Source: Chloroflexota bacterium
GTDB taxonomy: Bacteria > Chloroflexota > Limnocylindria > Limnocylindrales > CSP1-4
Direction: 5' to 3'
NCBI GenBank assembly: GCA_021786265.1
Contig: JAJYNP010000202.1
Span: 1-32,519, forward strand
Length of the DNA stretch: 32,519 nt
The first letter of the stretch is position 1. Each line of letters starts with the position of its first letter. The notes below the pieces were generated by a model that saw only the letters and a program-made list of their open reading frames with translations, did not search any database and was not told the DNA's origin. A program made the position numbers and the translations under genes. Positions 1 through 10,400 of this stretch are shown here, in pieces.

Positions 1-129
1 AGCAGTGCGATCCTGTCCGTTGCCATCGTGCTGGTCCTCCAAGCTGACGTCAGACATCTGCTGGAAGACCACGCGATGGCCCTCGCCGTCAAGGGCCTCG
101 AGTTACACCACGTCCCGGGACACTACTGA
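1..129 (+). CDS. C-terminal end of a truncated protein, unknown
   Basis: The first frame is open from base 1 to a TGA at 127-129 and encodes 42 residues ending in LHHVPGHY. Third codon positions are mostly G or C, as in the real genes nearby, and the composition is protein-like, with a hydrophobic stretch (ILSVAIVLVL) followed by a charged helix-like part. I do not recognise the family. It runs in the same direction as the downstream operon and is separated from it by 66 bases, so it may be the last gene of a preceding cargo unit. Its start lies outside the window. Confidence 0.45.
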   Translation, partial: SSAILSVAIVLVLQADVRHLLEDHAMALAVKGLELHHVPGHY

Positions 130-195
130 CCAAAGCTGGCACAGCTCAGAAGGTAGGCTGACGACGACGCGATCAGATGGTCAGTTGGGGGTTCG

Positions 196-732
196 ATGAC
201 ACGGTACTGGGCGCTGCGGACGGACCAGTCGCGCCGCGAGTTCATGTGGCGCGAGCTTCACGATGGTCGCCTTCGGCAGGGCTGGGGGTATCGGTCCGAT
301 CAGGACCTCGAGCTTCTCGCACGCCTGCGCCACGGCGCGAGTCGCCTCGGGGACCATCAGCGCGACGTTTGGCGCGGCAACCGCCGCCTTCTCCAGACAG
401 AACCCGGTGCCATGCAGGTCGGGGACCTCGTGGTGTTCTTGCACCTTCCCCGGTACGGGACCTGGTCAATCGCCCGTGTTACGGGCGGCTACCGGTACGA
501 GATCTCGGACATGCCGAATGCCGTCGACGGCACGCCGGACTACGGCCACATGCGGGACGTCGAGTTGCTGACTGGCGATGTCCCCATCGACCCCGCTGGC
601 GACGCGGTCTCGGATGGTCTTCGGGCGGCGATGCGCAATCGCCAGCGCATGTGGTCGATCGACCCCTGGGGCGATGAGGTCGAGCGATTGGCACGGGTTC
701 GACCTGCTGCATCACCGACGTCTCGACCGTGA
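196..732 (+). CDS. PUA/EVE-like domain protein of a defence operon
   Basis: This 178-residue protein opens with RYWALRTDQSRREFMW and has a central segment (about residues 75-100) with the pattern GDLVVFLHLPRYGTWSIARV. That pattern is typical of small beta-barrel PUA/EVE/YTH-like folds, some of which read modified bases in DNA or RNA. A very similar start (RYWAxRTD...RLRQGWG) occurs in a widespread uncharacterised bacterial family. The ATG at 196 follows a G-rich stretch (GGGGG, 187-191). The stop overlaps the next gene's GTG by four bases (GTGA, 729-732), so the two are probably translationally coupled, and both sit directly upstream of the Azaca-like genes. The fold comes from motif resemblance only. 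A modified-base sensing role is inference. The last 25 residues are rich in Arg, Pro and Ser and may be disordered. Confidence 0.75.
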   Translation: MTRYWALRTDQSRREFMWRELHDGRLRQGWGYRSDQDLELLARLRHGASRLGDHQRDVWRGNRRLLQTEPGAMQVGDLVVFLHLPRYGTWSIARVTGGYRYEISDMPNAVDGTPDYGHMRDVELLTGDVPIDPAGDAVSDGLRAAMRNRQRMWSIDPWGDEVERLARVRPAASPTSRP

Positions 733-1106
733 CCCTCAAGTTCGGGTACGAACGTCGGGACTGGGATGCCGCCAAGGCCGAGATCGTCCGGATCCTTGGC
801 GATCGCGTCCGGGGCGGCCGTGGCCCGATCACCTACGGCGAGCTCGCGTCGAAGGTCAAGTCCATTCCGCTCGAACCGCATCAGTACGCCATGTTCGCGA
901 TCCTCGGAGAGGTATCCGACGACGAGGACACAGTGGGTCGCGGGATGCTGTCGGCGTACGTCGTAACGGCCGAAACCGGGATCCCCGGAGCCGGCCTCTT
1001 CGAGCTCGCCGAGAAGCTTGGTCGCCGCGTCGACGACCGGCTCGCCTTCTGGGTCGAGGAGATCCGCCGAGTCGACGCCGCGTGGTCCGGACCGGCCACC
1101 GCGTGA
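729..1106 (+). CDS. Small conserved protein of unknown function
   Basis: This 125-residue protein starts at GTG 729, inside the stop of the previous gene. It belongs to a recognisable but uncharacterised family with a pattern like ITYGELxxKVxxIxLEPH early, GRGMLSAYVV in the middle (about residues 72-82), and GLFELAEKLGR plus FWVEEIRRV near the end. It has no signal peptide, membrane segment or nuclease motif that I can see. The ITYGEL part looks like a small winged-helix or similar fold, but that is a guess. It ends 28 bases before the DUF6361 gene and lies in the same direction, so it probably shares the transcript. The family occurs widely as a stand-alone gene, so it may be a passenger and not a core defence component. 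Confidence 0.75.
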   Translation: MTLKFGYERRDWDAAKAEIVRILGDRVRGGRGPITYGELASKVKSIPLEPHQYAMFAILGEVSDDEDTVGRGMLSAYVVTAETGIPGAGLFELAEKLGRRVDDRLAFWVEEIRRVDAAWSGPATA

Positions 1107-1134
1107 GCGCTCCACTCCGGGTCGTAGATCTGCG

Positions 1135-2376
1135 ATGACCGCCTCGTCGTTCGGCTGGCTCGCCCATGACGACGGCGAGCGCCGCCGCATGATGGAGGTC
1201 ATCGACCTGTTCCGTGAGCGCGGCACGCTCGACGAGCTCGGTATCGGCACCATCCGCGACACCTTCGCGGAGCACTTCTTTCCCGGCACCAGCACGATCC
1301 AGACCCGCGCCCGCTACTTCCTCTTCATCCCCTGGATGTACCGGCAGCTCGAGGAGGAGCGTGTCCCGTCGTCGCGCGCCGGTCGCCGTGCCCGCGAGTT
1401 GCACACCCAGCTCGTCGCGAGCCTCAAGAAAGGCGGGGTGGGCGCCAGCGCCGGGTTGATCGGGATCGATGCCGGCGATGCCCTCCAGCGGTTGCCGAGT
1501 GCGATCTACTGGTACGGGCTCGGGCGGTGGGGCATTCGCCTGTTCGCAGGATCGACCGACCGGTACCACGCCTCGCTCGATGCGCACTACCGCGAGGAGC
1601 GAGCAGCCCGGACGTCAGACGGCGGTGAGCTCATCAACCCTGCTCGCCACAACTGGCTTCCGTCGATACCGGCGCGACCCTCAGATCTGCTCGAGGCCAC
1701 GACGTTCGAGCTGAGCGCGACGGAGGCTGACTTCCTGATCGAGCGAGTCCGCCGGTCGGCGCCCAACTCGCTCCTCGCTGCGTGCCTCACGCCCCAGACG
1801 ACCCGCAAGTCGAGCGCGAAGGCGCCCTGGCAGATCGGGACCGGCATGCTCCCGCAGCAGCTCCGTGACGACATCGAGCATGCCCGGCTGTTCTCGCTGG
1901 TCATGGAAGGCGCGTCACTCCTCTACAACCGGCTCCTGGCCGAGGCGTCCGCCGCCCACTTCGCGAACGCCGACGCGGCACGCGTCGAGCGCTACGGCTC
2001 GCTGCTCGGGCGGTGGGCCGCGGACATGGCCGCCAACGCGGACGCGCTCGCGAGCTGGGATCAGCAGGTCCTGTGGGGCCGGCTGCTCGAGCTCGACCCC
2101 GGCATTCCGCACAAGGCCCGCGGGTTCAGCCGGCAATGGATCGAACGAGCCCGCCAGAGCCCGGCCACTGTCGTGGATGACCCTGCCGCCCGCGAGCTGA
2201 TCCGGTACCGCGAGCGCCAGACGAAGGGCGCCCTCGCCCGCCTCCACAACGAACGCGCCCTGGAGCGATGGTCGGGTGCCTCGAGTCTCGGGCGCCTGAC
2301 CTACCGGTGGGACCAGGCGAAGGGCATCGTGATGGACATCCTCCGCGGCGCCCAGCAGCCCCTGGAGCTGCCCTGA
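1135..2376 (+). CDS. zacA: DUF6361 family protein, ZacA-like component of an Azaca-type defence system
   Basis: This 413-residue protein begins with the hallmark of DUF6361: FGWLAHDD, then MMEVIDLF, ELGIGTIRD, FPGTSTIQTRARYFLFIP and W-M-Y (residues 5-70). The biochemical role of the family is unknown. I chose ATG 1135 because the family conservation begins there; an in-frame extension back to 1018 would be low-complexity and would overlap the preceding gene. Its stop shares a base with the next start (TGATG, 2374-2378), so it is coupled to the PLD-like gene. DUF6361 followed by a PLD protein and a helicase is the arrangement I recall for Azaca (ZacA-ZacB-ZacC), an experimentally described anti-phage system. 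The family call is firm. The system name rests on memory of the architecture, without a search. Confidence 0.85.
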   Translation: MTASSFGWLAHDDGERRRMMEVIDLFRERGTLDELGIGTIRDTFAEHFFPGTSTIQTRARYFLFIPWMYRQLEEERVPSSRAGRRARELHTQLVASLKKGGVGASAGLIGIDAGDALQRLPSAIYWYGLGRWGIRLFAGSTDRYHASLDAHYREERAARTSDGGELINPARHNWLPSIPARPSDLLEATTFELSATEADFLIERVRRSAPNSLLAACLTPQTTRKSSAKAPWQIGTGMLPQQLRDDIEHARLFSLVMEGASLLYNRLLAEASAAHFANADAARVERYGSLLGRWAADMAANADALASWDQQVLWGRLLELDPGIPHKARGFSRQWIERARQSPATVVDDPAARELIRYRERQTKGALARLHNERALERWSGASSLGRLTYRWDQAKGIVMDILRGAQQPLELP

Positions 2377-4226
2377 TGCTCGAACCCGACGGGCGGTCCC
2401 TGCTTCTCGACGCCCTCCGTCCTCCTTTGGGCCACCAGCTGGACGCGGCGCTCGGGACGACGTACTCGCTGGACCTGGTGTCGCTGCTGACGGCGCCGGT
2501 CGCGTTCGCGATGTTCGACCGCCAGCGAGCGGACGGGAGCGCGGTCGCCGACCCGATCGCGATGCTCCAGGCCCTCCGCGAGCACAGCGAGCGGATCACG
2601 CTGTTCCACGGCGCCGGTCAGGTCACCGTCCCGCCGATCGACCAGCGCCTGATTGTCTACCTGGAGGAGGCCGTCTACGCGGTCGTGCCGCCGAGCCCGA
2701 AGGCGATCTTCCACCCCAAGGTCTGGTACCTGCGCTACCGCGATCGCGAGTCCGATGCCGTCAGCCTCCGCTTTCTGTGTCTGAGCCGGAACCTGACGCC
2801 GGATCGCTCGTGGGACACACTCCTGCGCCTCGACGGCGTCCTGAGCACCGAGGTGCGCCACCCGGAGCTGGCGGAGTTCGCCGACGCGCTCGTGGACCTC
2901 GCCAATCCAGTGCGGACGGTCCCAGACGCACGAGCCGCGACAGTCCGGTCGCTGGGCGCGGACTTCGCGCGCGCCACCTGGACGCTGCCCGACGGCTTCT
3001 CATCGGTCCGCTTCTGGCCGCTGGGCTACGACACCGAAGACCGCCACCCACTTAGTGGCCGGATCGACCGGATGCTCGTGATCTCCCCGTTCCTCAAGGG
3101 TGGGGCCATCGCCGCCCTGACCCGCAAGCGGCGTGGGTCCATCCTCGTCTCGCGTCCCGAGGAGATCGACCGGGTGGGCCGCAAGGCGCTCGCCCACCTC
3201 GCCGAGCGTTTGGTGCTGGCCAGCGACGCGAACGCGGCACCCGCGGACGTCGACACTGCAGATTCGCCGTTGCAGGGCCAGGCGCCTGCTGACCGACTGA
3301 TCGGCCTCCATGCCAAGGTCTACGTCGCCGACGCAGGTTGGCAAGGTCGCCTGTGGACGGGGTCCGCCAACGCCACCGATGCCGCGCTCCATGGCAACGT
3401 CGAGTTCCTCGTCGAGCTCGGGGGGCGGAAGCGGGACTGTGGTGTGGACGCCGTGATCGGCGATCGAACGGGCCGGATCGGCCTTCGTAACATCGTGGAG
3501 CCGTATGACTCCTCGCGCGAGGACGAGCGGCCGAAGACGCAAGATGAGATTCTTACCGAGCGCCTCGATTCCCTGCGCCGCACGATCGGCGGCCTCCGAT
3601 ATGAGGCGGTCTGCGCCAGGACGGCGAACGGCCGGTGGACCCTCAGGCTGCAGGGCGAGCCCGTCAACGGGACCCTTGACCACCTCGACCTGGCCGGGGT
3701 CGAGCTCCAGGTCTGGCCGGCCACGGTCGGTACCGGCGCCGGCCGCACGCCGGAGCTGAGCGCGGGCCTCAGTGCGTCCTTCGACCTCAGCGAGGAGGGC
3801 GTGACCCCGTACTTCGGCGTGTCGCTCGCGGCCGGTCCGTTGAACGTGCGCTTCGCGGTGATTGCCGAACTCACGGGAGCGCCCGAGGGCCGCGCGGAGC
3901 GCGTCCTAGCCTCGATCCTGAGCGACCGGGCGAGCCTAATCCGGTTCTTGCTGCTCCTGCTGGGCAACCTCGACGAGGCGCTCGATGCCGCTGAGCACGG
4001 GGCTGGCCCAGCTGGGCACGGGGAGTGGCTCGCCGCCTTCGAGAGCGGTGCCCTCCTTGAGCCGCTGGTGCGCGCCTACGCGCGGGATCCCGATCGCCTG
4101 CGCGACATCGAGCGCGTGCTGGGCGAGATCGCGCGGGCCGGCAACGGGGACGGGCTGCTGCCGGCGGGCTGGGACGCGATCTGGACACCCATAGCCGCGG
4201 CCCTTAGCGACGCGGGGGTTCGCTGA
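2376..4226 (+). CDS. zacB: Phospholipase D-like protein with two catalytic half-motifs, ZacB-like
   Basis: This 616-residue protein carries two PLD-type half-sites. The first is HPK at 113-115 followed by SRNLT at 137-141. The second is LHAKVYVAD (His 312, Lys 314, Asp 319) followed by GSANAT near 329-334. Two such sites normally fold together into one active centre, giving a nuclease or phosphodiesterase. In defence operons PLD proteins are usually taken to be nucleases. The C-terminal 250 residues show no motif I recognise. The start ATG 2376 is fused to the stop of the DUF6361 gene, and the stop is fused to the helicase start (TGATG, 4224-4228), so the three genes form one coupled unit. 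Nucleic acid is the likely substrate. That is inferred from the helicase partner and not shown by the sequence. Confidence 0.85.
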   Translation: MLEPDGRSLLLDALRPPLGHQLDAALGTTYSLDLVSLLTAPVAFAMFDRQRADGSAVADPIAMLQALREHSERITLFHGAGQVTVPPIDQRLIVYLEEAVYAVVPPSPKAIFHPKVWYLRYRDRESDAVSLRFLCLSRNLTPDRSWDTLLRLDGVLSTEVRHPELAEFADALVDLANPVRTVPDARAATVRSLGADFARATWTLPDGFSSVRFWPLGYDTEDRHPLSGRIDRMLVISPFLKGGAIAALTRKRRGSILVSRPEEIDRVGRKALAHLAERLVLASDANAAPADVDTADSPLQGQAPADRLIGLHAKVYVADAGWQGRLWTGSANATDAALHGNVEFLVELGGRKRDCGVDAVIGDRTGRIGLRNIVEPYDSSREDERPKTQDEILTERLDSLRRTIGGLRYEAVCARTANGRWTLRLQGEPVNGTLDHLDLAGVELQVWPATVGTGAGRTPELSAGLSASFDLSEEGVTPYFGVSLAAGPLNVRFAVIAELTGAPEGRAERVLASILSDRASLIRFLLLLLGNLDEALDAAEHGAGPAGHGEWLAAFESGALLEPLVRAYARDPDRLRDIERVLGEIARAGNGDGLLPAGWDAIWTPIAAALSDAGVR

Positions 4227-7200
4227 TGCACGACATCGACGGCGCCCGGATCGAGACCGAGGTCATGGCCGGGCTCAAGGTCTTCCAGAAGCGGACCGTG
4301 GAGCACGTGTTCCGCGCGATGTACCAGCGGGAGCCCGACCCGGCGACGCGGTTCCTGGTGGCGGACGAGGTCGGGCTCGGCAAGACGCTGGTCGCCCGGG
4401 GCCTGATCGCCAAGACGATCAACCACCTGCAGCAAGCGGGCACGGGCCGCATCGACGTCATCTACATCTGCTCGAACGCCGCGATCGCGGCCCAGAACAT
4501 CCGGCGCCTCAACGTCACCGGCGACAAGGCGTTCGAGCGCCCGACGCGGATCACGCTGCTCCCGCGGCAGCTCCACGAGCTCGACGCGAACGGCCTCAAC
4601 TTCGTCTCACTGACGCCCGGCACGAGCTTCAACATGGGCGACCGCGGCGGGCGCTCGGACGAGCGGACCGTCGTGTTCCGGCTCCTGGAGTACGTGTTCG
4701 GGGAGTCGCTCGACCGCCCGGGCGCGTATCGGGCGCTGCGGGGCTGCCAGCGCGAGGACAGGTTCCGCAACGGCGTCCACTGGACCCCCGCCGTCGCCGA
4801 GACCGGCACGCACCGGCTCGACAAGGGCCTCGCAGACGCGTACAAGCGCGAGCTCGAGGCGACGCCGGACCTCCTCCAGCGATTCCGGCGGCTGGTCGAT
4901 CGGTTCGACCCCGGCGACTTCGCCGACGACTGGAACGAGCGCCAGAACGTCGTGCGCGACCTGCGCCTGACGCTCGCCCGCTCGTGCGTGGAGGCGCTCG
5001 AGCCCGACCTCGTGATCCTCGACGAGTTTCAGCGCTTTCGCGAGCTCCTCGACGACCCGGACCCCGAAAATCCCGACGACATCCGCCACCTCACGCACCA
5101 CCTGTTCAGCCAGCGGGACGCGGAGACCAACACCCAGGCGCGCGTCCTCCTCCTCTCGGCGACGCCCTACAAGATGTACACGCTGCGCGACGAGCGGGAG
5201 GACGATCACTACGCCGACTTCCTGCGCACGGCGCGGTTCCTCATGGGCCCCGACGACACGCGGGCCTTCGCGGTCGAGCTGCGCGAGTTCCGGCGCGCGC
5301 TGATGGACGTCGGCTCGGGCGACAACCGCGCGCTGCTGCGCTGGAAGCGCCAGATCGAGGCTCGCCTCCGCCGGGTGATGGTCCGCACCGAGCGCCTGGC
5401 GGTCACGAGCGACCGGAGCGGCATGCTCGCCGACCACGAGCTTGCGGGGGCGAGCCTCGCGACCAGCGATGTCCGCGCGTTCGCAACCGTGGACCGCGTG
5501 AGCCGTCACCTGCGGACGGGAGATGTCACCGACTTCTGGAAGTCGTCTCCGTACCTGCTCAACTTCATGAGCGACTACAAGCTCAAGCGCGAGCTCAAGC
5601 GGGCGGCCGCCGACACCTCGCTCGTCGAGAAGGTCGACCTCTCGACCCTGCTGCCCAAGGCCGCGGTGGAGGCGTACGAGGCCGTGGACGCGGGCAACGC
5701 GCGGCTCCGGGCCCTGGCCGCCGAGACGGTCGGATCCGGGGCGTGGCAGCTGCTCTGGATGCCGCCGGCACTCCCGTACTACGAGGGGCGCGGCACCTGG
5801 GCGACCGAGGCCGCGCGCACGCTCACCAAGCGCCTGATCTTCTCGAGCTGGAACGTCGTGCCCGATGCGATCTCGGTGCTCCTCAGCTACGAGGCCGAGC
5901 GCCAGATGATGCGCAGCCGCGGCCCGGACGTGCGCAACCTGCGCGAGGAACGGGCGAAGCTCCGGGGCCTCCTGGCGATCCGGCGGGGCGAGAGCGGTCC
6001 GGCCGGCATGTCGACGTTCGCGCTCCTCTACCCGTGCGTGACCCTCGCCGAGATCGCCGACCCGCTTGCGATCGTCCGGCAGCTCCGTGCCGAGCGCCGC
6101 GGCGAGCCCATGATCGCCGAGACCGTGCTGGCCGAGGCGCGACGCCGGATCGCGGCCGCGCTCGCTCCCATCACGCGCGGCGCCGCGACCGAGGGTCCCG
6201 AGGACCAGCGGTGGTACGCCCTCGCGCCGCTGCTGCTCGACCGGCGGCGGTGGGCACGTGCCGCCACCATCGCCTGGCTTGACTCGAGGTCATCCGCGGT
6301 GGCCAGCCCGGGGAGCGCGGACGGCTCGGATGCGGACGGCGACGACGCGGGCGCGTGGGCCGAGCACGTACAGCTGGCGCTCGAGATCGTGCGGGATGGG
6401 CTGCCAGCGAGGCTCGGCCGCGTCCCGGTGGACCTTGCCGATGCTGTTGCCGCGCTCGCGATCGGCGGCCCCGGGACCTGTGCGCTCCGGTCGATCTCGC
6501 GCGTGCTCGGTCGCATCAAGGGCACAAGGCCGGATCTCTCCGCGCCAGCGTCTCGCGACGCCGCCCTGCGTATCGCCTGGGGCTTCCGGACCCTGTTCAA
6601 CGTCCCGGAGGTGATGACGCTCCTGCGTGGAAGCGCGACGAGTGACGACGCGTACTGGCGGCGGGTCGCCGAGGAGGGGGTCAGCGGCAACCTCCAGGCG
6701 GTGCTGGACGAGTACGTCCACCTGCTCCCGGAGTGGCTCGGGCAGCTCGACCGCGACGCGCCGGTCATCGCGCAGCGCGTGGCCGACGCCGTGCACGAGG
6801 CCGTGTCGGTCAAGGCCGTCACGTACAGCCCTGAGGAGGTCAATGTTCGGGACGGGTCCCTGGCCTTCGACCCGCTGCCCATGCGAGTCCGCTTCGCCGT
6901 CCGCTTCGGCCGCGACGGCACCGACGACGACAAGGTGCTCCAGCGGGCGTCGAGCGTCCGCACGGCCTTCAACTCCCCCTTCTGGCCGTTCGTCCTGACC
7001 TCGACGTCCGTCGGCCAGGAAGGTCTTGACTTCCACACCTATTGCCACGCCGTCGTGCACTGGAACCTGCCGGCGAACCCGGTCGACCTCGAGCAGCGCG
7101 AAGGCCGCGTGCACAGGTTCAAGGGACATGCCATCCGCAAGAACGTGGCTGTCCGCCACGGCGAAGCGGCCTTCAGCCGTCGGGCGATTGACCCATGGCA

Positions 7201-7495
7201 CGCGATGTTCACCGAGGCGTCGGCCCATGTGCGGAGCAAGGACTCCCGAGATATCGAGCCGTACTGGGTGTTCGAGGGGGACGCGAAGATCGAGCGCCAG
7301 GTGCCGCTCGTGCCGCTCACCCGGGAAGTCGAGCAGCTGCGCCGGCTGCGGGCGTCGCTTGCCGCCTACCGGCTGGTCTTTGGGCAGCCCCGCCAGGAGG
7401 ACTTGGTCGCGTACCTGGGCGATCGGATGCCGCCGGACGAGCTGGCTGCGTTGGCCGAGAAGCTGCGGATCGATCTCACGCCCGCCAAGACCTGA
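4226..7495 (+). CDS. zacC: Large SF2 (SNF2-like) helicase/ATPase, ZacC-like
   Basis: This 1,089-residue protein has superfamily 2 helicase motifs: Walker A ADEVGLGKT (residues 46-54), a Walker B variant DEFQ at 266-269 in place of DEAH, motif III LLLSATPYKM near 309-318, and the C-terminal motifs GQEGLDFHTY near 930 and QREGRVHRFKGH near 956. About 600 residues separate the two RecA-like lobes. That is long for the superfamily, and the stretch includes a Ser/Asp/Gly-rich linker around residues 692-712, so it probably holds an extra family-specific domain. The expected activity is ATP-driven translocation or remodelling of DNA. It is the third gene of the coupled Azaca-like unit. Its stop is only four bases from the stop of the convergent hsdR gene. 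Confidence 0.88.
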   Translation: MHDIDGARIETEVMAGLKVFQKRTVEHVFRAMYQREPDPATRFLVADEVGLGKTLVARGLIAKTINHLQQAGTGRIDVIYICSNAAIAAQNIRRLNVTGDKAFERPTRITLLPRQLHELDANGLNFVSLTPGTSFNMGDRGGRSDERTVVFRLLEYVFGESLDRPGAYRALRGCQREDRFRNGVHWTPAVAETGTHRLDKGLADAYKRELEATPDLLQRFRRLVDRFDPGDFADDWNERQNVVRDLRLTLARSCVEALEPDLVILDEFQRFRELLDDPDPENPDDIRHLTHHLFSQRDAETNTQARVLLLSATPYKMYTLRDEREDDHYADFLRTARFLMGPDDTRAFAVELREFRRALMDVGSGDNRALLRWKRQIEARLRRVMVRTERLAVTSDRSGMLADHELAGASLATSDVRAFATVDRVSRHLRTGDVTDFWKSSPYLLNFMSDYKLKRELKRAAADTSLVEKVDLSTLLPKAAVEAYEAVDAGNARLRALAAETVGSGAWQLLWMPPALPYYEGRGTWATEAARTLTKRLIFSSWNVVPDAISVLLSYEAERQMMRSRGPDVRNLREERAKLRGLLAIRRGESGPAGMSTFALLYPCVTLAEIADPLAIVRQLRAERRGEPMIAETVLAEARRRIAAALAPITRGAATEGPEDQRWYALAPLLLDRRRWARAATIAWLDSRSSAVASPGSADGSDADGDDAGAWAEHVQLALEIVRDGLPARLGRVPVDLADAVAALAIGGPGTCALRSISRVLGRIKGTRPDLSAPASRDAALRIAWGFRTLFNVPEVMTLLRGSATSDDAYWRRVAEEGVSGNLQAVLDEYVHLLPEWLGQLDRDAPVIAQRVADAVHEAVSVKAVTYSPEEVNVRDGSLAFDPLPMRVRFAVRFGRDGTDDDKVLQRASSVRTAFNSPFWPFVLTSTSVGQEGLDFHTYCHAVVHWNLPANPVDLEQREGRVHRFKGHAIRKNVAVRHGEAAFSRRAIDPWHAMFTEASAHVRSKDSRDIEPYWVFEGDAKIERQVPLVPLTREVEQLRRLRASLAAYRLVFGQPRQEDLVAYLGDRMPPDELAALAEKLRIDLTPAKT

Positions 7496-7499
7496 AGCC

Positions 7500-10400
7500 C
7501 TACGCGACCGCCCAGAGCTCAGACAGCACCTCGGCCTGCTCGAGCACGAGCTCCGTCGCCCGGGCCTGCTTGTCGGGCGGGTAGCCGTGCTTGCGTAGGA
7601 TCCGCTTTACCAGCACCCGGAGCTGGGCACGGACGTTCTCACGGACGGTCCAGTCGATCGTGACGTTGGCCCGGACCTGCTCGGTCAGCTCCCGGGCGAT
7701 TGCGAGGAGCTCGGGCTCGCCGAGCACCGCCACCGCGCTGTCGTTCGTCTCGAGCGCGTCGTAGAAGGCGAGCTCGTCGTCGGTGAGGCCGAGCTGCTCG
7801 CCGCGCGCCGACGCCTGCCGGATGTCCCTGGCGAGCGCGATTAGCTCCTCGATCACCTGGGCGGTCTCGATGGCCCGGTTCTGGTAGCGGCGGAGCGCCT
7901 GCTCGAGCAGGTCGGCGAAGGAGCGCGCCTGGACGACGTTGCGCCGGCTCCGAGACCTGATCTCGCCCGCGAGCAGCTTGCGCAGCAGCTCGACGGCCAC
8001 GTTGCGCTGGGGCAGGCCGCGCACCTCGGCCAGGAACTCGTCTGACAGGATCGAGATGTCCGGCTTCTGCAGGCCCGCGGCGGCGAAGATGTCGACGACC
8101 TCGTCGGACACGATCGCCTGGCTCACGATCTGGCGGATCGCGTGGTCGAGCTGCTCGTCGGTCTTCCGCTCACCCGCGACGCTCTTGGCGAGGACCGCAC
8201 GGACGGCCTGGTAGAAGCCGACGTCGTCCCGGATCGCGATCGCCTCGTCGGCCGGCACGGACAGGGCGAACGCCGCCGAGAGCTCGGTCACGGCCTGGAG
8301 CAGCCGAGCCTTGCCGTCCTCCTGGCTGAGGATGTGTTCCTGCGCGGCTGGGAGCAGGGCCAGCCGCTCCTCGGCGTCTCCGGTCACCCAGGCGCGGTGG
8401 TCGAAGCCGTGGAACAGGCCGGCGCAGATTTCGTGCTTCTCGAGCAGGAGGGCGACCGCCTCGGCCTGGTCGATGGCGGCCTTGCCGGTCCCGCCGGACT
8501 CCGTGTACGCGGCGAGCGCCTTGCGGAGCTCGTCGGCGATGCCCAGGTAGTCCACGACGAGGCCGCCCGGCTTGTCCCGGAATACCCGGTTGACCCGCGC
8601 GATCGCCTGCATCAGGCCGTGCCCGCGCATCGGCTTGTCGAGGTACATCGTGTGCAGGGAGGGCGCGTCGAACCCCGTCAGCCACATGTCGCGGACAATC
8701 ACGACCCGGAACGGGTCCGCCGGATCCCGGAAGCGGGCGGCGAGCGCTTCGCGCCGCGGCTTGTTGCGAACGTGGTCCTGCCAGTCGAGCGGGTCCGAGG
8801 CCGACCCGGTCATCACGACCTTGAGCGCGCCGTCGTCGTCGCCGGACCCGACCCACTCGGGCCGGAGCGCGGCGATCTCGCGGTACAGGTCGACCGCGAT
8901 CCGCCGGCTCATGGTGACCACCATGGCCTTGCCGTCCATCGTCGCGAGGCGGTCCTCGAAGTGCGCGACCAGGTCGGCGGCGACGAGGCGGACCCGGTGC
9001 TCGGCCCCGACGAGCGCCTCGAGCTGCGCCCAGCGGCTCTTGAGCTGCTCCTTGCGGTCGACCTCCTCGCCCTCGGTGACCTCCTCGAAGGCGGGATCGA
9101 TCTTCGGGCGCTCGGCCTCGGCGAGGGCGAGCTTCGCGAGCCGGCTCTCGTAGTAGATCGGGACCGTCGCGCCATCACGGACCGAGCGCTCGATGTCGTA
9201 GACGCTGATGTAGTCGCCGAACACCGAGCGGGTGTTGGCGTCGGTGAGCTCGATCGGCGTGCCCGTGAAGCCGATGAACGACGCGCCCGGCAGCGCGTCG
9301 CGCAGGTGGCGGGCGAAGCCGTCGATGAAGTCGTACTGGCTGCGGTGCGCCTCGTCCGCGATCACCACGATGTTCCGCCGGTCCGACAGGACGGGGTGGG
9401 TGTCGCCCCGCTCGTCGAGCAGGAACTTCTGGATCGTCGTGAACACGACCCCGCCCGAGCCGACGGCGAGCCTCGCGCGGAGGTCGGCGCGGTCCCGCGC
9501 CTGGACCGGCTCCTGGCGCAGGAGGTCGCGGCAGCGGGCGAACGTCCCGAACAGCTGGTCGTCGAGGTCGTTGCGGTCGGTCAGGACGACCAGCGTCGGG
9601 TTGGCCATCGCGGGCTCGAGGACGATCCGCCCGGCGTAGAAGGCCATGGTCAGGCTCTTGCCCGACCCCTGGGTGTGCCAGATGACGCCGACGCGGCGGT
9701 CGCCCGCCTCGCCACCGGGGCTCGAGGGCGTCTCGTACCGGCCGCGCTCCTCGGCAGCGCGGACGTGTCCGGCCGTGAGGGCGCCGGTCGCGCGGATCGT
9801 CTCCTCGACGGCGGCGTTGACCGCGTGGAACTGGTGGTACCCGGCGATCTTCTTCGCGATCGCCCCGCCGCCGGCGTCCTCGAACACGACGAAGTGTCGC
9901 AGCAGGTCGAGGATCCGGCGGTGCTCGAAGACGCCCTCGAGCAGCACGCGGAGCTCGGGCATCGCCGAGGGCGCGTCGGCGCTGCCCTCGATCGTCCGCC
10001 ACGGCTTGAACCACTCCTCGCCCGCGCCGAGGGCGCCGATGCGGGCCGTCGTCCCGTCGGAGGTGACCAGGACCGCGTTCGCCTCGAACAGCGCGGGGAC
10101 CTGGGCCTGGTACGTCACGAGCTGGCGGTACGCGGTGTGGACCGTCGCCTGCTCGTCCGCCGGGTTCTTGAGCTCGACCACCGCGACCGGCAGGCCGTTG
10201 AGGAACAGCAGGACGTCGGGCCGGCGCTCGTGGCCGCCGTCCACCACGGTGAACTGGTTCACCGCGAGCCAGTCGTTGGCCTCCGGCCGCTCGAAGTCGA
10301 CGGCGTGCGCTTGCGCCCCGGCGATCGAGCCGTCTGGCCGGCGGTACTCCACCGTCACGCCGTCCACGAGCATCCGGTGGAGGGCCCGGTTGCGCTCGAT

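Noticed and set aside
1..200. Left attachment site of the island
   Set aside because: I looked for a partial copy of the tRNA-Arg 3' end and found none, so the left boundary must be outside the window.
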